From NCBI GenBank assembly GCA_946545145.1, contig CAMNNG010000047.1:1-9524 (forward strand): a stretch of 9,524 bases of DNA, written 5' to 3'. Both the position numbers and the translations under genes were made by a program. The DNA comes from an uncultured Bacillota bacterium. GTDB lineage: Bacteria > Bacillota > Clostridia > Peptostreptococcales > Anaerovoracaceae. Each line of letters opens with the position of its first letter. Position 1 is the first letter of the stretch. Of the stretch, positions 1 through 5,706 are shown in pieces. The notes under the pieces were generated by a model. The model did no database searches, was not told the origin of the DNA, and worked only from the letters and a program-made list of their open reading frames with translations.

Positions 1-431
1 GTCATCGTTCCCTCGAAGATATGCTGGACACGGTCTTTGCTGAAGTTTTCGTCAAGCCCCATGAAAAGCTGGGCGTCGACCCTCGAACTGTCATCCGAAG
101 CGCGCAGCTCTATGAGTGAGCGTACGATGCCTTTGATCCTGCCGTCGTAAGCATATACGAACAGCCTCGGCTGGTTGAAGAAAGAGTTCTGAGGAAGCGG
201 ACGGGGCCTGATGTTCGGAGAGTGGTAGTCGATGAGGCTCTTGAGGTCCATGTCAAGGGCGTCTGCTATATCGAGCAGAGTCTCTATGTCGATGGTGATG
301 GAGCCGCTTTCGTACTTTGAAACGGTCGCCTTGCTTTTGTTGATCATTTTAGCGAATTCATCGATAGTCAGTCCTTTTCCTTTGCGGCCTCTGCGGATCC
401 TGTCGCCTACGTGTTCTGTGATCTTACTCAT
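1..431 (-). CDS. XRE-family helix-turn-helix regulator, C-terminus cut by window edge
   Basis: This is a DNA-binding transcription factor. My translation of the minus strand from ATG at 431 gives 143 residues that stay open to the window edge, so the C-terminus is missing. Residues about 8-68 form a Cro/C1-type HTH: GDRIRRGRKGKGLTIDEFA, then NKSKATVSKYESG as the recognition helix region (about 31-43), then TLLDIADALDMDLKSL. Residues 69-143 are a second part I do not recognise, rich in charged and aromatic residues (RLFVYAYDGRIKGIVRSLIELR). The start is supported by GGAG about 9 nt upstream. The gene is transcribed away from the oxidoreductase operon and shares the 455-bp control region with it. 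That makes it a candidate regulator of that operon, itself, or both, but this is inferred only from position. The HTH assignment is firm; the ligand and targets are unknown. Confidence 0.88.
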   Translation of the reverse strand, partial: MSKITEHVGDRIRRGRKGKGLTIDEFAKMINKSKATVSKYESGSITIDIETLLDIADALDMDLKSLIDYHSPNIRPRPLPQNSFFNQPRLFVYAYDGRIKGIVRSLIELRASDDSSRVDAQLFMGLDENFSKDRVQHIFEGTM

Positions 432-588
432 CCTGTTTCTCCATTGTTTATATTTTATCTGTCTTGCAGCGGCTGCCGCCCATGACCGGCATATATTTAA
501 GATATAGCCGCATATAAGGGACATTCAGCCTGTCGCCGGAGGTCCGCTGAAGCCTTTGGGAACAGCGCGGGTGAAACGGGCCTGCGCC

Positions 589-621
589 TAGTGATTCCAA
601 CGGTTCTCTGTATAGTGATTC
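589..621. repeat. Direct repeat pair TAGTGATTC
   Basis: The nine bases TAGTGATTC occur at 589-597 and again at 613-621, a 24-bp period that is a little over two helical turns. The pair sits between the two divergent genes, upstream of the AT-rich stretch. It could be a tandem operator, but two short copies may also be chance. Confidence 0.4.
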
Positions 622-648
622 TATTTGAAAAAAAGATGCCAGTCAAGG

Positions 649-675
649 AAAAGTTTCGCATCAAGAAACTTTTTT
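649..675 (+). promoter_or_regulatory. Inverted repeat IR1, AAAAGTTTC-N7-GAAACTTTT, with trailing T run
   Basis: A perfect 9-bp inverted repeat has arms at 649-657 and 665-673 and a 7-base spacer GCATCAA. The plus-strand right arm runs into a T tract (670-675), so the element also looks like a weak intrinsic terminator for any plus-strand transcript entering from the left. The inner part, GTTTCGC-N5-GAAAC, recurs at 767-783. It may be a DNA operator or an RNA hairpin; the stem is AT-rich and would be weak as RNA. Confidence 0.5.
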
Positions 676-760
676 GAGAAAAAGAAACATTTGTGAAAAA
701 TATATCGTTTTATATTCAAAAAAGTAACTAAAAACCTAACCTGTAGGAAACATCGGACGA

Positions 761-787
761 GGTTTTGTTTCGCGGAAGGAAACAACC
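761..787. promoter_or_regulatory. Inverted repeat IR2, second copy of GTTTCGC-N5-GAAAC
   Basis: TTGTTTC (765-771) pairs with GAAACAA (779-785) around the spacer GCGGAAG. The symmetry extends outward to GGTT/AACC with a two-base bulge. The core arms, spacer length (7) and first two spacer bases are the same as in IR1. Its centre is about 53 bp before the predicted start of transcription of the oxidoreductase operon, a usual place for an activator site, or for a repressor site that works together with a second one. Confidence 0.5.
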
Positions 788-800
788 GTTGATTGACGGT
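785..800. promoter_or_regulatory. Inverted repeat ACCGT-N6-ACGGT over the -35 box
   Basis: ACCGT at 785-789 and ACGGT at 796-800 are perfect complements separated by six bases. The right arm overlaps the proposed -35 hexamer (793-798). A protein bound here would block RNA polymerase. The binding protein is unknown; the divergent XRE regulator is one candidate. Confidence 0.4.
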
Positions 801-821
801 CGGTTTTGTTTTGAGTAAAAT
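793..821 (+). promoter_or_regulatory. Sigma-A-type promoter for the oxidoreductase operon
   Basis: TTGACG (793-798) and TAAAAT (816-821) each match the sigma-A consensus at five of six positions and are exactly 17 bp apart. Transcription would begin near 828, giving a leader of about 59 nt before the TTG start codon. A perfect TATAAT also lies at 838-843 but has no good -35 at 16-18 bp, so I treat it as a weaker alternative. Confidence 0.6.
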
Positions 822-844
822 GAATTCTGTAGGTACGTATAATT

Positions 845-857
845 TGATAACTTATCA
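845..857. promoter_or_regulatory. Palindrome TGATAA-C-TTATCA, candidate operator
   Basis: This is a perfect 13-bp palindrome with a single central base, just downstream of the predicted transcription start and two bases after the TATAAT at 838-843. A one-base loop cannot form a stable RNA hairpin, so if it is functional it is more likely a DNA operator acting by steric block. It is followed by TTGTTAATTAA (860-870), which resembles half of a clostridial Rex site (TTGTTAA) but lacks the second half. Confidence 0.4.
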
Positions 858-886
858 CTTGTTAATTAAAAAAGGAGTGGGAACAG

Positions 887-1105
887 TTGGCAAAAGGAAA
901 ATTGGAATTCAGATCTGACAGATGCAAGGGCTGTGAGCTCTGTGTCTCCGTCTGCCCGAAGAACATTCTGGCGCTTGACCCGGAGCACGTGAACAAAAAG
1001 GGCTATCACCCTGTAACAGTCACGAACGAAGATGAATGTATTGCATGTGCAAGCTGCGCGCTGATGTGCCCGGATGGCATCATCAACGTTTACAGGCTTG
1101 ATTAA
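887..1105 (+). CDS. 2-oxoacid:ferredoxin oxidoreductase delta subunit, 2x[4Fe-4S] ferredoxin
   Basis: This 72-residue electron-transfer subunit carries electrons from the thiamine-diphosphate site of the oxidoreductase to soluble ferredoxin. It has two complete cluster motifs: C13-x2-C16-x2-C19-x3-C23-P and C51-x2-C54-x2-C57-x3-C61-P. The last cysteine of each motif would ligate the opposite cluster, as is usual in bacterial-type 2x[4Fe-4S] ferredoxins. The start is TTG at 887, fixed by AAAGGAG at 871-877 nine bases upstream; no in-frame ATG lies near. It is the first gene of the operon, followed after 12 nt by the alpha subunit. The delta-alpha-beta-gamma order is that of KOR/VOR-type clusters. 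Some annotations call this subunit KorD or VorC; I leave the symbol blank because substrate and naming are not settled. Confidence 0.93.
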   Translation: MAKGKLEFRSDRCKGCELCVSVCPKNILALDPEHVNKKGYHPVTVTNEDECIACASCALMCPDGIINVYRLD

Positions 1106-1117
1106 GGAGGTAGCAAA

Positions 1118-2194
1118 ATGGCAGAGAAAAAACTTATGAAAGGTAACGAAGCATTTGCTACAGCCGCAATGAACGCTGGATGCAGATACTACTTCGGTTA
1201 CCCGATCACACCGCAGAACGAAGTTCCGGAATTCATGTCCAGAGAGCTTCCGAAGGCTGGCGGTTACTTTATTCAGGCAGAGAGTGAGCTCGGAGCTATG
1301 AACATGGCTTACGGTGCTGCTGCTGCAGGCGGCAGAGTACTGCTGTCGACATCATCCCCTGGTATCGCTCTGATGCAGGAGAACCTTTCACTGCTGAGCT
1401 CGGTTGAGCTTCCGGTAGTTCTCGTAAGCGTCATGAGAGGCGGCCCGGGAATCGGATCCATTCAGCCGGGACAGGCTGACTACGAGCAGGCTACAAGAGG
1501 CGGCGGCAATGGTGACTATCACACTATCGTTCTCGCACCGGCTACAATTCAGGAAGCTTGCGACATGATCTACAAGGCTTTCGATATCGCTGACGAGTAC
1601 AGAAACCCGGTTATGGTCTGTGCTGACGGTATGATCGGACAGATGATGGAGCCTGTAGTACTTCCTCCGGAAAAAGCTCCGCTTACAGAGGAGGAGATCT
1701 GGGAGCAGAAACCGTATGCTCTGACAGGTCACAAATGGAAGAGAGAAAGAAACGCTATCAACTCCGTATGGCTTCAGCAGGAACTCCTCGAGGAGTACAT
1801 CTATCAGTATTGGCCGAAGTATGAGAAGGCTGAGGCTGAGCTCCAGGATTGGGAAGCTATCAACGTTGAGAATTGCGACACACTGTTCGTAGCTTACGGC
1901 TCGGTATCCAGAGTTGTTAAAGAAGCTATGCAGGCTCTTGAGGCAGAGGGTTACAATGTAGGTCTTATCAGACTTAAGACACTGTGGCCGTTCCCGCACA
2001 AGGCATTCGAACTGATCGGCGACAACTGCAAGAACATTATCTGCTGCGAGCTTTCGATGGGACAGATGATGAAGGACGTAAAGGCAGAAGTAGCAGGCAA
2101 ATATCCTGTACATCTGATCAACAGAGTCGGCGGAATGCTGCTTGACCCGGTCGAAGTCGTTGATAGAACAAAGAAGATTTTGGAGGTGAAGTAA
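1118..2194 (+). CDS. vorB: 2-oxoacid:ferredoxin oxidoreductase alpha subunit (VorB/KorA type)
   Basis: This is the alpha subunit of the cytoplasmic complex that converts a 2-oxoacid plus CoA and oxidised ferredoxin to acyl-CoA, CO2 and reduced ferredoxin. Its 358 residues are normal for the family. The N-terminal pyrimidine-binding (PFOR domain I) region contains GYPITPQNE (27-35) and the acidic AESELGA (54-60) that should activate thiamine diphosphate, then GGPGIGSIQPGQADY (108-122). The PFOR domain II region starts near LFVAYGSVSR (256-265) and runs through RLKTLWPFP. The ATG has TAAGGAGG overlapping the previous stop codon. Overall sequence character fits proteins annotated as 3-methyl-2-oxobutanoate dehydrogenase subunit VorB. 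The branched-chain preference is therefore an inference; 2-oxoglutarate (korA) or aromatic 2-oxoacids cannot be excluded. Arginine is almost always AGA and threonine ACA, suggesting very high expression. Confidence 0.93.
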   Translation: MAEKKLMKGNEAFATAAMNAGCRYYFGYPITPQNEVPEFMSRELPKAGGYFIQAESELGAMNMAYGAAAAGGRVLLSTSSPGIALMQENLSLLSSVELPVVLVSVMRGGPGIGSIQPGQADYEQATRGGGNGDYHTIVLAPATIQEACDMIYKAFDIADEYRNPVMVCADGMIGQMMEPVVLPPEKAPLTEEEIWEQKPYALTGHKWKRERNAINSVWLQQELLEEYIYQYWPKYEKAEAELQDWEAINVENCDTLFVAYGSVSRVVKEAMQALEAEGYNVGLIRLKTLWPFPHKAFELIGDNCKNIICCELSMGQMMKDVKAEVAGKYPVHLINRVGGMLLDPVEVVDRTKKILEVK

Positions 2195-2941
2195 GTGAAG
2201 CCGGTATTTGAATATACAAGAGGAATGCGTGAGAAGGAACTGCACTATTGTCCTGGTTGCACTCACGGTATCGCACACAGACTTATTATGGAAGTACTCG
2301 ATGAGAAAGGTCAGCTCGGAGATGCAATCGGCGTATCGCCGGTAGGATGCTCGATCGTTTCCCACCAGTACATGAACGTTGACATGCTCGAGTCGCCGCA
2401 TGGCAGAGCTCCCGCTGTAGCTTCCGGTATCAAGAGAGTTCACCCGGATGCTCCGGTATTCACATACCAGGGCGACGGAGACCTCGCTTCCATCGGTACA
2501 GGCGAGATCATCCATGCAGCTGAGCGTGGTGAGAAGTTCACAACAGTATTTATCAACAACGCTATCTACGGTATGACAGGCGGACAGATGGCTCCGACAA
2601 CACTTATCGGACAGACAGCTACAACAGCTCAGGAAGGTAGAACAGTCGCTCAGGCTGGATACCCGCTCCAGATGTGCGAGATCATTTCGCAGATCAAGTC
2701 GGCTGTATATGTAGAGAGAGTTACTGTCACATCGCCGGCAGACGTAAGAAAAGCTAAGAAGGCTCTCGAGAGAGCATTCAAGGTTCAGGAAATGAAGCTT
2801 GGATTCTCGTTCGTAGAGATCCTGTCCACATGCCCGACAAACTGGGGACTTCCTCCGGTAAAAGCTATCGAATGGCTTAGAGAGAACATGATGGAGTACT
2901 ATCCCGTAAAACAGTTCAAATGTCCAGAGGAGGTAAAATAA
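2195..2941 (+). CDS. 2-oxoacid:ferredoxin oxidoreductase beta subunit, thiamine-diphosphate binding
   Basis: This is the catalytic partner of the alpha subunit; it binds the diphosphate of ThDP and a proximal [4Fe-4S] cluster. In its 248 residues, YCPGCTHG (18-25) supplies C19 and C22, while C52 (PVGCS) and C213 (STCPTNWG) correspond to the other two cluster ligands known in archaeal 2-oxoacid oxidoreductases. GDGDLASIG (93-101) followed by INNAIYGMTGGQ (120-131) is the ThDP-Mg binding motif. The GTG start at 2195 directly follows the alpha stop with no gap, and GGAGGTG at 2182-2188 lies inside the end of the alpha gene, so the two are probably translationally coupled. It would be called VorA or KorB depending on substrate. 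Family assignment is firm, substrate is not. Confidence 0.94.
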   Translation: MKPVFEYTRGMREKELHYCPGCTHGIAHRLIMEVLDEKGQLGDAIGVSPVGCSIVSHQYMNVDMLESPHGRAPAVASGIKRVHPDAPVFTYQGDGDLASIGTGEIIHAAERGEKFTTVFINNAIYGMTGGQMAPTTLIGQTATTAQEGRTVAQAGYPLQMCEIISQIKSAVYVERVTVTSPADVRKAKKALERAFKVQEMKLGFSFVEILSTCPTNWGLPPVKAIEWLRENMMEYYPVKQFKCPEEVK

Positions 2942-2942
2942 G

Positions 2943-3479
2943 ATGGCAGGAAAAAGAATCTTTATCGCCGGATTCGGCGGACAGGGCGTACTGCTCATAG
3001 GACAGATGATCGCTTATGCGGCTATGTTCGAAGACAAAGAAGTATCCTGGATGCCGTCATACGGCCCGGAAATGCGTGGAGGTACAGCTAACTGTACAGT
3101 AAACGTATCCGACGCTCCGATCGCTTCACCGCTCGTAGCAGAGTGTGATGTACTGATCACGATGAACGGTCCGTCCCTCGACAAGTTCGAGAGCATGCTC
3201 GTACCGGGCGGAGATCTCTTCATCAACAGCTCCATCATCGAGCAGAAAGCAACAAGAGACGACATTAACGTACACTACGTTGATTGCCAGCACCTCGCAG
3301 AAGTAGAGGTAGGAAACGGCAAGACTCAGAATATGGTAATGCTCGGCGCCATCATCAACGCTACAGGTGTTGTACACATGGAAACGATGCAGAAAGTATT
3401 CGAGAAGGTATTCACAGGCAAGAAGGCAAAGCTCATCCCGAAGAACATGGAAGCTCTTTCGGTTTGGCAGCCCGCATAA
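2943..3479 (+). CDS. 2-oxoacid:ferredoxin oxidoreductase gamma subunit
   Basis: This is the gamma (PFOR catalytic domain III-like) subunit that completes the heterotetramer. Its 178 residues match the usual 170-190. GFGGQGV (10-16) is the hallmark glycine-rich loop near the N-terminus, and PSYGPEMRGG (38-47) is the second family signature, part of the CoA-facing surface in related enzymes. ATG at 2943 lies one base after the beta stop, with AGAGGAGG at 2926-2933. With delta, alpha and beta this gives a full set of subunits, so the complex should be functional. It is sometimes named VorG/KorC-like; the symbol is left blank for the same substrate uncertainty. Confidence 0.93.
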   Translation: MAGKRIFIAGFGGQGVLLIGQMIAYAAMFEDKEVSWMPSYGPEMRGGTANCTVNVSDAPIASPLVAECDVLITMNGPSLDKFESMLVPGGDLFINSSIIEQKATRDDINVHYVDCQHLAEVEVGNGKTQNMVMLGAIINATGVVHMETMQKVFEKVFTGKKAKLIPKNMEALSVWQPA

Positions 3480-3497
3480 GGAGACGAAAGAAAGCTG

Positions 3498-4184
3498 ATG
3501 AAGCGTATAACATTGGTAACAGGTCATTACGGCAGCGGCAAAACAGAAGTATCTGTTAACCTGTCCATTGATCTGAAAAAGGAATACGATAAGGTCGCGA
3601 TACTCGATCTCGATATCATGAACCCTTACTTCAGAAGCAGAGAACGCCAGAAGATGATGGAAGACCTCGGTATCATGGTCCAGTTCAACTCGTTTGGATA
3701 CGACATCACCGAGGATCTTCCCGCCCTCTCGGCGGCTCTCAAGACTCCGCTCGAGAACAAAGAGTATAAGGCTATTGTCGACGTAGGCGGAGACAGCGAC
3801 GGCGCAAAGGTACTGAATCAGTTCAGGAAGTATTTCATTGAAGGTGATTCGGAGCTTCTCGTCGTCATCAACACGAACAGACCTGAGTCGGACGACCTGG
3901 AAGGCTGTCTGTTCCACATCTCCACCATCCAGGCGGAGACGGGTCTGCCGGTAAAAGGATTGATCAACAACACGCACATGCTCAGTGAGACGACTCCTCA
4001 GGACATCATTGATGGGTACAATATGTGCAAGAAGATCGAAGAACTGACAGGAATACCGCACAGATTCAGCACTTGTCGTGAGGATCTTGTTGAAGACCTC
4101 AAAGCAGCTAACGCTGAAGCGGGTATCACCGATATGGAGATCTATCCGATCAAACTGTATATGAGACCGTCATGGCTCCTTTAA
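3498..4184 (+). CDS. P-loop ATPase of the MinD/ParA-like (SIMIBI) type, role unknown
   Basis: This 228-residue nucleotide-binding protein has GHYGSGKT (9-16) as Walker A, VAILDLDIMNPYFRSRE (33-49) as the switch/A' region typical of deviant-Walker ATPases, IVDVGGD (93-99) as Walker B, and LINNTH (155-160) where this class has its base-recognition Asn. There is no membrane-targeting helix or HTH. ATG at 3498 is the only sensible start; the nearest Shine-Dalgarno-like sequence, AAGGAG (3478-3483), overlaps the gamma stop and is 14 nt away, so initiation may rely on coupling. It lies 18 nt after the gamma subunit, evidently in the same operon. Possible jobs are maturation or metal-cluster delivery for the oxidoreductase, or regulation, but neither is shown by the sequence. 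Codon use is slightly less biased than in the upstream subunits. Confidence 0.85.
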   Translation: MKRITLVTGHYGSGKTEVSVNLSIDLKKEYDKVAILDLDIMNPYFRSRERQKMMEDLGIMVQFNSFGYDITEDLPALSAALKTPLENKEYKAIVDVGGDSDGAKVLNQFRKYFIEGDSELLVVINTNRPESDDLEGCLFHISTIQAETGLPVKGLINNTHMLSETTPQDIIDGYNMCKKIEELTGIPHRFSTCREDLVEDLKAANAEAGITDMEIYPIKLYMRPSWLL

Positions 4185-4209
4185 TTAAGAGAGTCATGAC
4201 CTCTTTTAT
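4185..4209 (+). terminator. Weak hairpin after the ATPase gene
   Basis: AAGAG (4187-4191) and CTCTT (4201-4205) can pair around a partly self-complementary GTCATGAC, followed by TTTTAT. The stem is short, so this would be at most a partial terminator; read-through into the aminotransferase gene is plausible. Confidence 0.3.
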
Positions 4210-4233
4210 CTAAAAATCAAAACTTGACTCACG

Positions 4234-4264
4234 ATATCAAGACCGGCTCCGACCGGTATGATAT
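4234..4264 (+). promoter_or_regulatory. Long inverted repeat and -10-like box before the aminotransferase gene
   Basis: ATATCA (4234-4239) and ACCGG (4242-4246) are mirrored by CCGGT (4253-4257) and TGATAT (4259-4264). This gives 11 paired bases with a 2/1 internal mismatch and a 6-base loop. The right arm overlaps TATGAT (4257-4262), a possible -10 box. The hexamer 17 bp upstream is poor, and TTGACT (4224-4229) is too far away (27 bp). No T run follows, so it is not an intrinsic terminator. It may be an operator over a promoter, or an RNA hairpin in the leader. Confidence 0.45.
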
Positions 4265-4315
4265 AAAAACATATTCCAACAACAATTATCTTGATTTTTT
4301 AAGGAGGCAAACCAA

Positions 4316-5497
4316 ATGCTTAAATTCGCAAGTCGTATGGATAACATGTCCGCTTCTGAAATCAGAGAACTGCTGAAGAGCGCAAGCGATCCGCAGATCA
4401 TCAAGTTCTCGGGTGGTTTCCCGGCTCCGGAGCTCTTCCCTGTAAAGGAAATGAAAGAAGCTTCGATGAAGGTATTTGATGAGCTCGGCAGCACAGCTCT
4501 GCAGTATTCCTCGACAGACGGATATCTTCCGCTTCGTGAAAAGCTTGCTAAGCGTATGTTCGACAAGCAGCAGATCAAAACAGATGCAGAGCACATCCTG
4601 ATGACAGCAGGCTCGCAGATGGGTCTTGACTTCTCGGGAAGAGTATTCCTGAACGAAGGCGACGTAGTTCTTCTCGAGGCTCCTTCGTACCTCGGCGCTA
4701 TCAACGCTTTCAAAGCAAATCAGCCGAAGTTCGTTGCTATCCCGACTGATGACGAGGGTATGCTGATCGATGAGCTGAAGAAAGCTATCGAAGAGAATGA
4801 CAACATCAAGTTCTGCTATGTAATTCCTGACTTCCAGAACCCGACAGGTAAGGTTTGGAGCCTTGAGAGAAGAAAGCAGTTCATGGAAGTCATGACAGAC
4901 GCTGAGATCCCGGTAGTTGAGGACAACCCGTACGGAGAACTCAGATTCGAAGGAACACCGCAGCCGTCGCTGAAGACAATGGACCCGAAGGGCCTGGTAA
5001 TCTACCTCGGCACAATGTCGAAGATCCTGGCTCCGGGACAGAGACTCGGATGGGTCTGCGCTGAAGATGAGATCCTTGAGAAGTACAACATCATGGAGCA
5101 GGCAAGTGCACTGCAGGCTTCCACGATCAGCCAGATGGAAGTAAACGCTTTCATGGACATGTATAATCTTGATGACCACATCAAGAAGATTCTGCCGGCT
5201 TATGACAGCAGAAGAAAGTGCATGATCGCTGCTATGGAAAAATATCTGCCGGAAGGATGCAAGTTCACACGTTCCGAGGGTGGTCTGTTCACATGGATCG
5301 AAGCTCCGGAAAGCGTAGACATGAAGGCTCTGCAGCCTGAGTGCATCAAGAGAGGCGTTGCTTACGTACCGGGTGCTCCGTTCTTCCCGAACGGCGGCGG
5401 CCTGAACACAGCTAGACTGAACTACTCCGCTGAGCCGGAAGAGAGAATCGAAGAAGGTATCAAGATCATCGGCGATGCCATCAAAGAGGTACTCTAA
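4316..5497 (+). CDS. PLP-dependent aminotransferase, class I/II (2-aminoadipate/aromatic/branched-chain type)
   Basis: This enzyme transfers the amino group of an amino acid to a 2-oxoacid acceptor, usually 2-oxoglutarate, in the cytoplasm. It has 393 residues with a complete fold-type I active site: QNPTG (174-178) with N175 near the PLP pyridine, EDNPYGELRF (202-211) with D203 and Y206, GTMSKILAPGQRLGW (232-246) with K236 as the Schiff-base lysine and R243 as phosphate ligand, and R367 in NTARLNYS as substrate-carboxylate arginine. The overall character is that of the LysN/ARO8-like group often annotated as PLP-dependent aminotransferase family protein, without the GntR domain of MocR proteins. 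AAGGAGG (4301-4307) is 8 nt before the ATG. The position after the oxidoreductase operon and matching codon bias suggest it supplies, or consumes, the 2-oxoacid handled by that complex. Substrate is not settled. Confidence 0.9.
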   Translation: MLKFASRMDNMSASEIRELLKSASDPQIIKFSGGFPAPELFPVKEMKEASMKVFDELGSTALQYSSTDGYLPLREKLAKRMFDKQQIKTDAEHILMTAGSQMGLDFSGRVFLNEGDVVLLEAPSYLGAINAFKANQPKFVAIPTDDEGMLIDELKKAIEENDNIKFCYVIPDFQNPTGKVWSLERRKQFMEVMTDAEIPVVEDNPYGELRFEGTPQPSLKTMDPKGLVIYLGTMSKILAPGQRLGWVCAEDEILEKYNIMEQASALQASTISQMEVNAFMDMYNLDDHIKKILPAYDSRRKCMIAAMEKYLPEGCKFTRSEGGLFTWIEAPESVDMKALQPECIKRGVAYVPGAPFFPNGGGLNTARLNYSAEPEERIEEGIKIIGDAIKEVL

Positions 5498-5609
5498 GAA
5501 ACCATTAGTTCAGTAAGAACAAAGCGTTCATATGGGACGCGCACAGATTACTTTTGACGACATGTTATCCAGTATCAAAACAGAGAAAGTGATCTAAAAC
5601 AAACAAATC
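5498..5609. other. Spacer with an unassigned 21-codon ORF
   Basis: The stretch between the aminotransferase stop and the terminator contains an ORF at 5532-5597 (ATG to TAA, 21 residues, MGRAQITFDDMLSSIKTEKV then I). There is no clear ribosome binding site ahead of it and I do not recognise the peptide. It could be a chance ORF or the decayed 5' end of a lost gene. Confidence 0.3.
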
Positions 5610-5636
5610 AGGAGGTTGCTTCGGCAGCCTCCTTTT
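5610..5636 (+). terminator. Strong intrinsic terminator, TTCG-loop hairpin
   Basis: AGGAGGTTGC (5610-5619), loop TTCG, then GCAGCCTCCT (5624-5633) form a 10-bp stem with one T-G wobble, capped by a stable UUCG tetraloop and followed by TTTT. It should end the plus-strand aminotransferase transcript. Read on the minus strand the hairpin is followed by a looser T-rich tract (ATTTGTTTGTTTT), so it may also stop the convergent lysozyme transcript. Confidence 0.88.
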
Positions 5637-5706
5637 GTGCATATTAAATCTGATGGAGATGCTGTTTGATCTGGTGAGAGTGCGGCAGCTGCTTGCCCGC
5701 GGACTG

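Larger units (their letters stand above)
432..886. promoter_or_regulatory. Divergent control region between regulator and oxidoreductase operon
   Basis: This is 455 bases without a convincing gene. The left part (432-600) is GC-rich and contains the regulator's ribosome binding site; I found no good promoter for the minus strand there. The right part (600-886) is strongly AT-rich. It holds direct repeats at 589-597 and 613-621, inverted repeats centred near 661, 775, 793 and 851, and a consensus-like promoter at 793-821, all listed separately. No T-box, S-box or other riboswitch family that I can name is evident. Confidence 0.7.

Noticed and set aside
232..507. 91-codon plus-strand frame opposite the regulator gene
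   Set aside because: It overlaps the clear HTH gene on the other strand and has no ribosome binding site. Its hydrophobic stretch reflects the complement of the HTH coding sequence.
761..816. Riboswitch or transcription attenuator formed by the two overlapping hairpins before the operon
   Set aside because: The hairpins share AACC and a T-rich run follows, which first suggested an attenuator, but the best promoter (793-821) lies within or after them, so most transcripts would not contain them. No known riboswitch consensus is visible.
838..843. Perfect TATAAT as the main operon promoter
   Set aside because: There is no acceptable -35 hexamer at 16-18 bp. TTGACG-N17-TAAAAT just upstream is a better two-part promoter, so this is kept only as an alternative.
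1388..2998. 536-codon open frame antisense to the alpha and beta subunit genes
   Set aside because: Its translation is Cys/Ser/Leu/Arg-rich with no domain pattern, has no ribosome binding site, and exists because the sense genes avoid TTA, CTA and TCA codons. The sense genes carry complete catalytic motifs.
3126..4061. 311-codon antisense frame over the gamma and ATPase genes
   Set aside because: It is a shadow of the strongly biased sense codons. It has no recognisable motif and overlaps two certain genes.
4224..4262. TTGACT with TATGAT as an aminotransferase promoter
   Set aside because: The spacing is 27 bp, far outside the usable range for sigma-A promoters.
4286..5179. 297-codon antisense frame over the aminotransferase gene
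   Set aside because: The sense strand has a full PLP active site; the antisense product has no domain signal.
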